Below, piece after piece: positions 35,341-47,539 of a stretch of 64,000 bases of DNA. This DNA is from Enoplolaimus lenunculus (lineage: Eukaryota > Nematoda > Enoplea > Enoplida > Thoracostomopsidae). The notes beneath the pieces are model-generated. The model was not told the DNA's origin, made no database searches, and saw nothing but the letters and a program-made list of their open reading frames with translations. The translations under genes were made by a program, and so were the position numbers. How positions within the stretch are numbered: the first letter of the stretch is position 1; every line of letters begins with the position of its first letter. The DNA is taken from positions 186,001 through 250,000 of the forward strand of contig JASANG010000546.1 of assembly GCA_030248215.1 (NCBI GenBank), given 5' to 3'.

Positions 35341-36540
35341 TTATTAAGACGGCCTTGGAAGCCGTTTCTTTTGAAATGAGTAAAACTTCCGAGGTATACG
35401 TTTTACAATGTGTTTTCCTTGAATATATGGACTCGTAGGACATTTTTTGATTCTTGCTTTAGCCAAATTGGAAGAAAATTTGATGCAGAATTTTTGAGAC
35501 GGCCTGATGCACGGTTCAAATTATAACTGGGGCAGTCGGATCACGTTTTGTCACATGTTGATTCGACATCAACTTACATTTTTGTTACCATCATATGATA
35601 CGGACAGACAAAAGTTGAATATACATGTGATATTGTTATACAAAGCACGTACACACAGGTTACCTCCACGTACAAGTGTTCGAATGTCACGTGACACAAT
35701 CAGACATATTGTTGAATATCAAACGATATTTCAAATTAACAGCATATATGATATGATAGGCAAGAAGACGGATTTGGAGTATCATATGATATTCCATTAT
35801 GTAGTTTAAGACGTATCATAAGACAACCCGCCAAAATTTGAACATTCCCGCCAAATTTTTAGTGTTCCTGCCAAAATTTAAATTTTTCCGCCAAATTTTA
35901 AATTTTCGCGCCAAAATTTAAATTTCCCGTCAAAATTTGAATTTCCCAGAAGATTGAATTATCCCGCTAAAATTTGAATTTTACCGCCAAAACTTGAATT
36001 TTCCACGCCAAATTTTAAATTTTTCTGCCAAAATTTAAAATTCCCGCCATTATATAAGCATTTATTTACATTGTCTCGTAATATCGTATTATACTAACGG
36101 CACACGTCTGTTAGTATCATATGATATTCTAAACCTAGTTATGAAACTAACTCAGTACACATTTTTGAAATGATCATATGATATTGACAGACAGTGCATG
36201 GAATATCATATGATATTGAACGACAAAACGTGACCGATACGTGATGTTAGCAGAAAACCACTATTTTTGGAATATCATATTGGGTTACATCGCAGACAAA
36301 ATGGTACCAATATATACAACGTGACAAAACGTGACCCAGCTCCATCATTTATAACGTGAACCCCGCATGAAGTCCGTCTTTTAAAATGAGAAACTTCTAG
36401 GGCAAAGATTTTACAATCCTTTTTCCTCGAACATTTTATCTTGTAGCAAATTTTTTGGCTTAGCTATTTTAAATGGAAATTTGATGCAGAATGTTTGTGA
36501 AAAAATATAGAACTTATATTTCAGTTTAAGATAAACAGCC
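35341..36540. repeat. Hairpin-repeat unit followed by a second unit split by a large palindrome
   Basis: A unit with AGACGGCC...GCCGTTTC, AATGAGTAAAACTTC, GGAAGAAAATTTGATGCAG (35,341-35,488) is followed by a second hairpin start GAGACGGCCTGATGC (35,489). The matching right half GCATGAAGTCCGTCTT and unit body only resume at 36,365. Between them lies a large inverted-repeat element: the arms GGTTCAAATTATAA / ATCACGTTTTGTCAC at 35,513-35,552 recur inverted at 36,318-36,362. The centre holds a 22-bp-type tandem array (35,827-36,055, CCCGCCAAAATTTGAATTT) and several ATCATATGAT palindromes. Related unit: 52,868-53,030. Related inverted element: 60,235-60,500. Confidence 0.7.
35827..36055. repeat. 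Tandem array, about 20-23 bp units, CCCGCCAAAATTTGAATTT
   Basis: About ten diverged units of CCGCCAAAATTTGAATTTT, each with a GCCAAA(A)TTT core. It forms the middle of the inverted-repeat element and lies in no ORF. Confidence 0.8.
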
Positions 36541-37574
36541 TCCCAAGTTTCAAGGTTAGTACCTCCCGGAATTTTCCATTCCTATTTTTGATCTCCCTGT
36601 GTTAAATTCAGGGCCTTATTTGCTTATCTTTGTAATTGTGTATATGTATTGCACCCCTCGTAAGCAAATCCATACTGTACATTTGCAAAATTGTTGCATT
36701 ATATATGCTTCCTTGCTTTGTTTCAACTTATTTTGTGAGCTAAAGTTTTAATAGAAGATTGAAATAAGTTAAATGCCGGATCTACATAAGCTCTGGAGCT
36801 ATAGATTCTGTGGCGGCACCAACGGCAGAGTAGTGTAGTTTGCGACTAATTTTGAAATTGAATAAACAATACAAAACGCTTCTTATGCAAAAATTGTAAG
36901 TTTTCTTCTGCTAAGATAATTTTTAGCTTTTGGACGCTTCTCTTCGTAATTTTCTAAACTTCCATATGTATGAATATGTATGCTCATTTTATTTTAGGTT
37001 TGGGACAACTTTGTTTTACAGCCGATATATGTTGGTAACCTAAAATACTTCATAAACCTAAATATTTAATATATAATTTGTATGAAGAAATTATCGGATC
37101 ATAAAGAGACCAGTATTAGGTTGCATCCTCAGTGTCCGCACCGTCAAAGGGCCATGACGAGTCATTGAGAAATAAAATTGTAAATAGACAATTATATTAC
37201 TGAACCTCGTGTTTTATTAATACTTTTTTAGAATTCTCCGCAACAACTCGGTCAGAGGGTTGCTTATAAAATCATGATCCACCCCTATATGCAACTGGAG
37301 ATGAACATATTGGCGTTTAATGAGAAGCTAATTGCTTTGTTACTAGTGTCTGACAAACACTTGCGTTGGCCACTTGAAATTTAATTGATTTGGTTTGGCA
37401 CCGTCTGATTTAAACCACTGCAACAGATATTCTATCGAATGTCACCCCTTCCCCTGAACTATCTATACATGAGTCGTTTTACGTTCCAAGAAGAAAGAAC
37501 CAAATTGAAATATATATATACTTCGCTAGATCGTGCAAACATCAGCCCGCGTTACTTTCTGTGGTGCCTCAGCT

Positions 37575-37817
37575 TTTAGCGACGGATCCAGAAATTTTTG
37601 ATGGGCGGCTGGTAAATGTTTAAAACGCAATTTTTTACCAAAAAATTTTCTGAGGGAAAAAATTTCGAGGTAAGGACCTTCCCATTTTGTTACAAAAAAT
37701 TTCTGAGGGGATAAATTGTAATGTAAGAAATACCTTATCATTTTTTGCAAAAAAATCTGAAGGGGAAAATTATAAGGTAGGGGACGTCCGTCCGCCCACC
37801 GCTGGATCCGCCAGTGC
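37575..37817. mobile_element. GGATCCAG/CTGGATCC MITE, copy 1
   Basis: It starts GACGGATCCAGAAATTT and ends CGCTGGATCCGCCAGTG, forming inverted termini. The interior repeats ACCAAAAAATTTTCTGAGGGG-like words (first 20 bases compared) three times at about 60-bp spacing. The second copy is at 47,785-48,033. Confidence 0.7.
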
Positions 37818-38469
37818 CTGCGTTTAAACTTGACCGTAATAGAGTAGGATTAAATTTTAGACTAAATTTTTGCTTGTGCTACGGTTAAGCTTTTTTAGAC
37901 TTGCGTTTATTACGCTGAAATCTGTTAAACTTAGGAGTCGTTGAAATCTGTTAAACTTAGGAGTATGTTTTGGTTGTTAATACATCGTTAAAAGTAATAA
38001 TGGTCCAAATTTTCTGGACTCGCTCTGGTCTTAATATATTGAAATATAATGCCGATTTGGCTCCTCATAATCTCCCCTGATGATTTCAATTAAATTTTAA
38101 TTTTTTAAGACTTAGATATATACGTTCACTTTTTGTTGTCTATAGGTACTTACTGCCGAGCGAAAGGTGTAATATTTTCAACAGTTCAGAAATCTAAAAT
38201 TTTTCATGTATTACCGTCTAACAGCGGCGCGCTGAGTTCAATTGCGTCATTTTTTGCATTGGATGACTGGTTTTGCGTAAGTACCTAATTCATAGTTAAT
38301 TTATTAATTGCTTTTGATTAAAATTAACAACTCAAGACTATTAGAAAGCTCTCTTATGCTTTCTTAAGCCATAAATTCTGATTGAAAATATATTATGTTT
38401 TATCGATATATATTTGAGGAAAACTGTAGCAATTAAAATTTCATATATATACACTAGTTTGCATGTAAC

Positions 38470-38575
38470 AGGTATAGATGGGCCCCGGATATCCGGATCC
38501 GGATATGTATCCGAAATGAAATGTGTATCCGAATATCCGCTGGATATCCGAAATGCTATTGTGTAAAAGTTTTAA
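38470..38575. mobile_element. GGATATCCGGAT-rich element end, copy 1
   Basis: GGTATAGATGGGCCCCGGATATCC at 38,470-38,493 (first 20 bases form the terminus) followed by TATCCGAAATGAAATGTG and further ATCCG words. The inverted counterpart at 47,183-47,256 ends GATGCCCATCACTACC, the reverse complement of the same terminus. Only this end is clear. Confidence 0.5.
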
Positions 38576-39351
38576 AAAAAATTTACATTGTTTCACCACT
38601 AAGTAGATGAAGTTGATGAAAAGAAATTCTATATACAATTCTGAGTCAAAATATTTGCACGATCATTCCATGATGATTAAAAATCTTGATCTTTAAAACA
38701 TACAAAATTTAAAAAACTTCAGTTAGCCTGTATTTTTAAATTATATCTCAAAAGTAACCCAGTGAAAATTTTGTGTCAAATACGCACCGTAAAGTACTAA
38801 ATTAATGGCTTATGCTTACTGTATGCGCTACAATTAAATATAATTGACATTTATGGACTCTAATTTTGGTTTTTGGACTCTATCCGCTTAAGGACTCAGA
38901 TTATTGATACGGACTCCATTGATTGGGACGCAAAATGGTGATCCCCCTCTTATTTCCCCTCTGATTCGGGTCACTACATTATAGTTATTCCGTTTAGACA
39001 ATAAACAGCTTCATTTGTTTGAAGCAATCGCCAAATGTATATAAGCTTTTAATGTTTGAACTTTAAATCAGGAAAATTTTTCTAACTTTAATCGAAATAA
39101 ATTATTCGAAACCGCTCCCATACTCTGGCTGCGATGTTGTTTGACATTAACATAATCGAAACAATCGCCGGTAACACATATATGTCAAACGCTTTCTTTA
39201 AAAACTTACAAGCCGAAGTGGACGATGTTTAATGCTGAAGCTAGTGACATATCTTTACAGTGGTACATCATTTCTCATGTTAGGGAAGTCGGAAGCCCTA
39301 GCAACGGAAATGATATATACTAATTATATTTTACTTTGCTTTTAGTTTAAG

Positions 39352-39458
39352 CAATGTTGACAGTTGAGACGCCGGTTAACTTGGAAGCTGCTGTTGGTGA
39401 TACCATCGAAATTTTGTGTACAATATTCATCCCAAGTTCGTTTTGCGAATCTGTTCAG
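39352..39458 (+). CDS. Ig-domain exon, N-terminal half (first Cys)
   Basis: After the acceptor TTTAAG the exon opens in phase 1 and reads LTVETPVNLEAAVGDTIEIL followed by Cys, the pattern of Ig strands A and B with the first disulfide cysteine (V..AxxGDxxxLxC type). It ends CAG before GTATTC, phase 0. The nearby alternative acceptor TTTTAG would place an in-frame TAA at the start, so I prefer the one six bases later. The first ATG at 39,354 could in principle be a start, but there is no signal peptide, so an upstream exon is likely. Confidence 0.6.
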
Positions 39459-40337
39459 GTATTCAACAGGTTTTTGATACATCCGCAAATGATATTTAGA
39501 TTGCAATCGTAATACGAAACATTAGACTAATCAAAGGTCATTAAATGCTACAACAAACGTACGTTTCAGTGCCCGCAGATTAAATTAAACGTACGGTGCT
39601 ATGTATAGAAGGGAAATGATAGGGAAATCCATTCCGTCCCAAGCATTCTGCAGTTGAGAAAAAACACTTCACAAGGCATTAGAATGGACTGTTTGCTCCT
39701 TATTGTTCATAAATTCTTGATAATGATGTTTATTTTATAATATACCCACCGGAAATGAAATCCTGACTGCACCTCTGAATATGCAGATATTTAATCACCA
39801 TCGTAACTTGTAAACACGTATTTGCTCGAAATATACAAAGAATTTCAGCTCAAGTGAATACAGCCAGTGGCGTACCGAGAAATTTTGATTCGGTGGGCCG
39901 CATCCTCCCAGGTTCGTGCCTAAGGTTTCCATCAAAAGTGACATTAGAACCCTTTAACAGTGACCCATCTAAATTTTTTGCGTGATATATGACATTGGTT
40001 ACCTTTCCTAGACGGCTCCGTGACCAATTTCAGAGTTTTCTTTTAGGTCCCGTAAATTGTTAGCAGACTGGGTAGCTGGGCCAAACCAAATTTTTCGTTA
40101 GGTAAACATGATTTGAAGAAAATATCGCGAGCGAAAAGCTACGCACTATAACAAGCAGCCCCTAAAAGCGGCAAGGGAGACGGGGTAAACAAATACTCGA
40201 GCGAATTCTTTAAAGAATTCTATTAATTACTCGAAATCAATTGAGCTAATATCCGCAGCAATTAGACATTTCGCGGCCGTAAAACTGTTAACCCTTTCGC
40301 TCAAAGACGTGAGAGCCTACTCGGGCTCGAGCATCAA

Positions 40338-40410
40338 GCTCCTATAGCTCAGTGGTCATAGTAAACGCCTCCCATCCGTGAGACTGTGGTTCAAATCTTA
40401 CCTGGAAAAT
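40338..40410 (+). repeat. tRNA-derived SINE head or tRNA pseudogene
   Basis: A-box-like TAGCTCAGTGGT and B-box-like GGTTCAAATCT stand about 37 bases apart, as in tRNA promoters. The acceptor stem does not pair and the anticodon arm is poor, so I do not call a functional tRNA. Confidence 0.6.
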
Positions 40411-41599
40411 ACATCTCATATGAAATTGAAAATATTCATGTGAGAAAGGGTTAAGCAATAGCCTAAGATCAAGATTCAATGCTGAAGTTGAACTGGAACG
40501 CACCTAAATGACTCAACCGTAATGGCAGTTTATCACTAAATTGCCGTCATTTCATTTAACTATATATCCTAGAAGGGAAGTTCTATTACACATTTTCTCT
40601 CTGCGAAAATTCTTGTTTTACGATAACGAAATTGGCGAGCCGAATGAAAAGACCTTAATTTTTGCGGCTTATGCTAAATTATCCGATTGCGCTTGTTATA
40701 TCTGCCTATTTGTGGAATTTTACTTCTGCCTGATAAAATGCGTGTGGATCTGTTTGAAACACGAGTGTCATCATGGGGGGACATTGGGGGCCGTGCCCTC
40801 CTCCAAATTTGGCTGGTGCCCCCAAATTCACTAGGTCCAAAAGTAAACATCTTGAGATGCAATTGTAGGGCCGCCGCAAAATGATTCGGTGTTCCCGCCA
40901 AACTATAATTTTCTGCGGACGCCCCTGTTTTGAAATCTTAAACTTTCAGTACATCTTAACAATAGACCCATATTCTAAAATGTGTAAAGCACCATGAAAC
41001 CAGTTAGTGATGGGTTTTCAAAATCATGAAGTTCTATGGTTTCGGATGTCAAATTCTGCGCATAAGTAGAACAAATCAAATCTAAAAATACGATGCTGAA
41101 TTTCAAAGCTCACCAATTACTGATTAGAAAGCTACATGACCAATCATCAGGGTGTTGTCGGATATCCGTTTTCCTTTCCGGTAAAATCGGTGTCAGTTTT
41201 CATTTTTCGTATAGAAGTACCGGAAATTTTGTTATTTGTATGCTAAAATTAGTTGTAAATCCCAGATGGATCTCGCAATTTTTCACTACACATATGCTGT
41301 AATTATTCGATATGAAGTAAAAATTATGAAATTCATCCAAAATCTAAGAAATATCGGTGCATAGACTATTTTTTCTTTAAAATATTACAAAGTTCGGTGA
41401 ACTTTGGACACCTCAATTGCGGTGCCAGAAAAATATAACATCGTTGAAACTTTTGTACTTCAATATCCGTTTTACGCTTCCGTTATTTTTATTGTCGGTT
41501 TACACCCTGCCTATCAGCAACTTGTGATAGGTGTTACTAACATTTAAAAATACAGCTATAGATCTGAAATACAAAATCGAAAAAATAAGATAACACCCA

Positions 41600-41676
41600 C
41601 CGAAATTGGTGAGATCGAACCCACAAACTGGGGATACGCAGTCCAGCACCTATACCACTCGACCACTGGGTCATGA
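41600..41676 (-). repeat. tRNA-derived SINE head, minus strand
   Basis: On the minus strand: CAGTGGTCGAGTGGTATAGG (A box) and GTGGGTTCGATCTCAC (B box within a T-arm-like stem). The 7-bp acceptor stem is absent. Downstream on the minus strand an AT-rich body runs to the CCTATCAC-type hairpin at 41,510-41,531, which may be the SINE tail. Confidence 0.65.
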
Positions 41677-42029
41677 TGCAACTATTATAATACAAACATT
41701 TTAATAGTCCTACGCAAAACGTATATATTATGTAATACACAATATACGTATCATTGATTCTAGGTGTAAAATTATGCAAATTTTAAACATTTAAAGATCA
41801 AAAATAGGTTTTTCAAAATCAGGGGGGGTAAATAGGGGTTGCTTTAGGGGGTCACATGTGAACCAACCCTCGAAAAAATTTAGTTCTTTTCCCTGTTCTT
41901 GAAAGCTAAATTTTTACAACTGTCATTTACCCTAGAAAACCAAAATTTCATTAAATAAGTTGTAATTATCATTTTTGCATTTTACAAATTTGGTAAAATT
42001 TACACCCCGAACATCAACTGCTTTTAATA

Positions 42030-42051
42030 GAGACGGCCTCCAGGCCGTCTC
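42030..42051. repeat. Perfect palindrome of the GAGACGGCCT family
   Basis: GAGACGGCCT and AGGCCGTCTC are exact reverse complements around two bases. The same hairpin core opens the repeat units at 35,341, 35,489 and 52,870; here it stands without the unit body I can recognise. Confidence 0.7.
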
Positions 42052-44010
42052 AAAAACCTTTAACTCTAGTACAGAACTTCGGCGTATCGTCTTTGTTGGC
42101 CTACTTTTGTCTTAGAGTTTAAGTGAGGAAATCTCGTAACCAGGATTTAGGGCGAGTTTTGAAGAATTAGCGAGCGAGAACCTATACATTGTTTCAGTAT
42201 TAAATCACTCTGGAGTCTCAAAATGTTTCTGTATTCACGAACTGCTTGGTCTAAATCACCAAACCGGAACCCCCGTCAACCAATTGTGTAACTGTGAAGC
42301 TTTGCACAATTTTATTATCTTTAGCTTTGAGCTAATTAGGCTAGGAAATTAGGCGATGAAGTTTTCTTATGAACAGCGTCAAAGGCAATTTTTTTTGAAA
42401 ATTGAATAATTAACAGGCTGCGAGCGAAGCGAGCGAGTAGCTATGGGTAATTTTGTATCTAATGTAAATTATGACACACGAACAGATTCCGATTGGAGGG
42501 ATGCGGCCCCCCCACCCCCACTCGGTTTGCCCCTGAATACAGCTGCATGTAACAAAAATTTTTAATCTACATTTATTCAGAAGGTTATTCTAATGTCTGT
42601 TTAAAATAGCGTTTTGTTTATCTCAAACTTTCCGGAACGAATATTGCCCGTTCATCCTTCCCTTTTTATGTGTCTCTGATTGCCTACCATAAATGTTGCT
42701 ACATTACAGCAAATGTGGCAGACGTCAATTTAGTGGTATGCAGCATTTGGTTTTGAGAGGTCTTAACAATAATATTCCCTGATGTTTCGACTGTAACTGC
42801 AGTTATGCTATGATACCGTAACAAGTCGATCATAACTCGTCTTTAGACAAGAGAACAAGAGTATACCGTTGTATTCATACCATATCACACCCAGCTCCCG
42901 ATTAAAGGGGGTCCCGGGCTTCCCACCAAAAGAGGCCTCTTACCAACCGAAAAGCGACGATATCTTTCAATTGATAACAAGCCAACAAAATTTTTTTCGC
43001 GTACCACGAAGTTATACAATCTGTGAAACATTCCATAGGGGAGCCCTCTAGGACCTGTGTGGAGCAGCCGAGTAATCTTATTCCAACGTCAATCGTAGCA
43101 CTACGGGATTTTTGGGGAGTACTGTTTGCGTTCTTCGGCCTTCTGTAGGGCTATATACAAGGGTGTACAAAATGCTTTTCCAAATGTTGAGAAGTTCTTC
43201 AGATTAATCGTGTTTTCTGGTTTCTACAAGGGGCAGGTAAGACTATGCCACCTATCATTTGCGATCCCACACTTATAGTAGTACGATGGAAAGTTTCGTA
43301 GTCAGATTAACTGTATTTAGGACAGGAACTTTGCTTTCCAACCTAGAGAGCCCTTGCATCGACAATCCTTATCAGTCATCAGTGGACTATTGCTTTTTGT
43401 TAGGCAGACAGATAACATCAAACCGGCTGCAATTCGCCGTGCCGAATCACGGCTGGACAACACTGGCACAAGGTTTGGAACTAAGGGTACTGTTTTGCAA
43501 TCGCCACTTTTTCTACTGGCCGGCCGGTCATTAGCCACCCGCCGGCCAATATAAAAAATTATAAATTATCAAACATTTTTATAATGACCCGTTGACCAGC
43601 AGTAAAAATAAAAACATGTTCCAACATTTTGCAACTTCGAAGCATATTTTTTACTGCAAAATAAAGTGCCCCAAAGTCCATGTAACGGAATATGTAAAAA
43701 AGCAGTACGTTTAAATCGCATTGGCATTAAAATATATTTGGCGCGTATGTTCGTAGTTAATATCTGCTATTTTTGCACCTGTGTCTACGGTTTCATGCCG
43801 TGTTGTGTGCTGAAACTAATCACGTGAAAGTTTTAGCCTATTGAAGGCAACTTTATGCCCAAGATTTCAGCAAAAGTTTTAGAATCGAAATTTAAATAAG
43901 ATTTAAAATATTAAATTGATGATGTCAAACAAGCTAGGAGACTCATATCCTCGCGCATACCTGCTCCTGGATAAAACCTCTGACCGCTGAAGTAGGGGGA
44001 CAACTCACAG

Positions 44011-44419
44011 CAGGGTGGTAACAAAGGTTCGGATTCGGATTCGGTAAAAAATTTGCGGTTCAGATTCGGATCAAGTTTTGGTTCTGACAAAAAACCGATA
44101 AAAAGCCGAATCCAACAGTGTTTGGCAGTGTTTTTTATTTCTAAGCTACAAAATTCAAGTAAATCGTTATTATATAAATCAATATATTTTATTGCAGGTC
44201 ACAATTCTCTGAACCGAGGTCGAGCTCGAAATATATACCACCGTTTAACGTTATGCTGCTGGCATTGCGTTGATATTGTGAAACTAATTATATATCTCAA
44301 ATTCGCAGCATGCAGGATTCGGACTCAGATTCGACAAATTAGGAATGGATTCGGATTCGGATTCGACAAATTAAGAATGGATTCGGATTCGGTTGAATCG
44401 TGGATTATGTGCCGCCTTA
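44011..44419. mobile_element. hAT-like MITE copy 2
   Basis: It starts CAGGGTGGTAACAAAGG, ends GTGCCGCCTTA, and aligns with 1930-2309 throughout (GGATTCGG blocks at both ends, GCATTGCGTTGATATTGTG in the centre). The longer size comes from an extra GGATTCGGATTCG segment near the right end. No matching 8-bp duplication is visible. Confidence 0.75.
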
Positions 44420-45060
44420 AGAGTGTTTTGAAAGAAATTTTTGGAAAATAGGGTGGTCGAAAAAGTTTAAAAAGAGAAAACGTGTCCCGTGGGCCGTAAA
44501 TTTTGGAACAATTTGTTTCCATAAAATGTATCACTTTAAGCTCTGGTGTATAAAATAATTATGGTTAATACAAGGGCCTGCTAGTCATATGGTCCCCGGG
44601 CCTTCTAGTCATACGGGGTCCCAGACCTTCTGTTCATATCGGCCCCGGGCCTCCCACCACCTTAATCCGGCCAAGATCACACCACATTTCGGGTGGTGGT
44701 GGGAGAGGTAATTGCTATCGGCAAAACCAAATATACACACTACTGAAGGTTAATGAAATCAGTCTATAAACTTACACCTACTTTAACGTGCGGTGAGTAC
44801 ATACCTATGTACACGATTACACGAATGTGCCCCGTTGCACACTGTTGTTTAAATAGGTCCTTGATATCATTACGCTATTGACTGGTTTTATTTAGGTAAA
44901 ATGGCATCATAAACAATGTAGTAACGTATCGGACCGATGGACACAGTTAAACGATGTCTTCAGCTTCAAAGCATCGTCACGATATTCGGTGAGTTGCAAT
45001 TGTTTCTGCATTATGGTAATATTAACGTTTTGATTAAACTATTATACTTTTTGCAATCAC

Positions 45061-45162
45061 CAGTAGGTTCAATGGTGTGCAGCAGGATGCGACTGTATGC
45101 AAACAGTCCGCACACTCCGATCAGAACAGGAGTTGCCTGCCAATTTGCACAAAAATTGCTCT
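45061..45162 (-). other. Candidate minus-strand exon with a hydrophobic segment
   Basis: 102 bp between an acceptor-like CCCTGTAG and a donor-like CTACTG/GTGATT, phase 1 at both ends. It reads CANWQATPVLIGVCGLFAYS then RILLHTIEPT, a plausible membrane segment. No adjoining exon is identified and the family is unknown. On the plus strand the same bases could be the missing Ig exon, with a weaker donor, so the assignment is open. Confidence 0.3.
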
Positions 45163-47182
45163 CTACAGGGACGATCTATACGCCTATTAATAGCAAAGCT
45201 TGTATAACCTTGAAAATGCTCGCACCGTGGTCACGAATTAGCCATATAAAAATGATTAAAAACAGTTAGAGTGTCCTTTTCAACGTAAACTATGTATAAA
45301 TCTCAATAATATTCAAACACTGAAGAATACGCGTTTTAACATAGCTATTAGGCATCATCAATATGCAAAGCCTGTTCAAAACTCAATTCAAGTTTATCAG
45401 TTTGAAATACGGCACAGGGGGTAAATATAAACGCTCGTAGTCAGCCTCAAATGTTAAAATGCTAAAAATATTTATGTGGGGCATATGGGGATTTCGCAGT
45501 ACTTAAAAGTGACGCCCAACACCTTTGTATGTTGGTGCATAAATTTTTTCGAGTAAACTGTGCTTTTTCTGGCAAACCTCTATAGCAAAAGACCCGGTAT
45601 AATATCGTAAAGCATAGAAACCTACGTATATCTAAACGTTAAACTGTATATATCATACTCAGTGACTTTGGTCATGTATAAAGGTCGTCAACAAAACCCT
45701 TTATGTTCATACTTTGTACAGCTCACAGCAAAGGCATTTCAGATCAACAGCACATCCAACAACGACATGCCCTCAATATATTAATAGTGAAATAGGCACA
45801 AATGATTGTATTACCTTAGCTAGTAGTCATGTTACACGCGTCGTATAGAAGAGAAATAGGGAAATATACTGTTTCGAAATTTAGGGGAAGACGAGAAAAA
45901 TAGAAGCGTCTGCATGCTTTAGAATAAGCTGCAGAAGTTAACATTTTTCTCATTTGCCACACCCGTTCACGAAATGTATTTTATTTAAGTTGATTCCCTT
46001 ATGAAATGAGTTCGTTATTACGCCCTAAGACTCGTGTATATGTCATGGCGAGCTAAATATTCTCGTATGGGCAATTTTCGTCAGCCAACTGGATAGTTGC
46101 TTATGTTTCTGAAACATTTCTCTCACCTGTTTATGGTTTGTAGGTTTGACAATGAACGCAATATGCCAAAACTTTACAATATTAACCGTTATTCGCCGGT
46201 TTTCGGATATTTGGATTGAAGGAGTGTTCCAACACCCAATAGCTTGACGCTGGATCCTGAAGCGGTTCTCACGTCTTCAGTTTAACGTTTGCAATTAATA
46301 GCTCATAATATATTTTATGTAGTAAATGATAAAATGAACATTTTGGCTTGCTCAAATCATGTGCAGCGTTGTGCAAGACGGAACTGGATTCTACCGGAAT
46401 CGGAATCAAAACTACAAATTTTTTGAGAATACGTATAATTTGTATTAACAAATAAATTTAGGGTATCTGTTAGCTGCCAGCGATTTTCAAAAATGTCGCA
46501 TCAACATATTGACATAGCTTTGGTTCTGTAAATAAGCTAAACTACAATCAATTTTTATTTTCAAAATAAAACGGTAGTTTTGTTTGTTTAGATGTTAAGA
46601 TCGAGACAACTTGTATGCAACCAAAATATTATTAAATTAAAAAGTTGCAAATTCCGATTCCGATGCAACCAAAATATTATTAAATTAAAAAGTTGAAATT
46701 TCGATTCCGATTGATTGTGCAATCGGAATCTGAATTGAAACTCGGTTTGAGTCGGAATTCTGGAAGCCTAAGGCAAGCTTAAGCTAAGCCCAAGCAAAAA
46801 TTATTCTTAACATTTAAGCCTGCTCTACTGCGGTCTTGTGAGAAAATGACAGCGAGGCACCGCTAAAAGTAATATTGGCTGATGTTTGTACGATTAAGCA
46901 TAAGTAGTATATAGAGGGCAGGCGTTAATATAGTCTGACCCCCAAACAAGTCCATGGGGCCCTCAATAAAACGTTTTACAACTCTAAAACTTCTTGGTCA
47001 GCGAAAAACTGTTTCGTTTGCCAAAATGGAGCCCCAAGGATTGCCCAATAATTGGGGGGTTCGGAGGGGGGTCGCTTCCGCCGGCAATGCTCATTCAGGT
47101 GGTCAACGCAAGTATTTATTAGTCAGTAGCAATCTTCTAAAACAAACGTTTCGGTTATCCGAAACAGAAATTTAATCACGGA

Positions 47183-47256
47183 TATCCGGATAAGTATCCG
47201 GTTAAAATTGACGGGTATTGGGATATAAAAAATATCCGATGCCCATCACTACCTAA
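47183..47256. mobile_element. GGATATCCGGAT-rich element end, copy 2
   Basis: GGATATCCGGATAAGTATCC to GATGCCCATCACTACC, the inverted equivalent of the terminus at 38,470. TATCCG words are repeated inside. Confidence 0.5.
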
Positions 47257-47539
47257 CATAGTTTAAAGATGTTATTTAATGCCTTTCATATGGAACTATT
47301 TCTTCGTACTAATTTCCTTCAATTTGACTTATTCATAAATATTGTTCATTTCTAGTTTACACTCCAAATTTAAAATTAATTTACTAGACCTGTAATTATT
47401 GATGAATGCTAAATATCGCAAGCCTCTTTATGGGCACCAAACAGGAGCTCAACCGCTAAGCCCAGGGCAGAGGATCCATAAAATGCGATAAGGAATCCCA
47501 TCTTTGATATAGGCAACCAAAAGGCTAACGCCAAGCATA

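Larger units (their letters stand above)
30757..39351. other. Non-coding stretch upstream of the Ig-type gene
   Basis: No complete gene is recognisable. A signal-peptide exon for the Ig-type gene should lie here or further upstream if that gene starts before 39,352, but I could not identify it. Two exon-like patches (33,720-33,880 and 35,050-35,185) and several repeats are listed separately. Confidence 0.45.

Noticed and set aside
43259-43554. Overlapping ORFs of 66-91 codons on both strands
   Set aside because: No splice signals, domain or consistent codon use; the competing frames on both strands look like chance in a slightly GC-richer patch.
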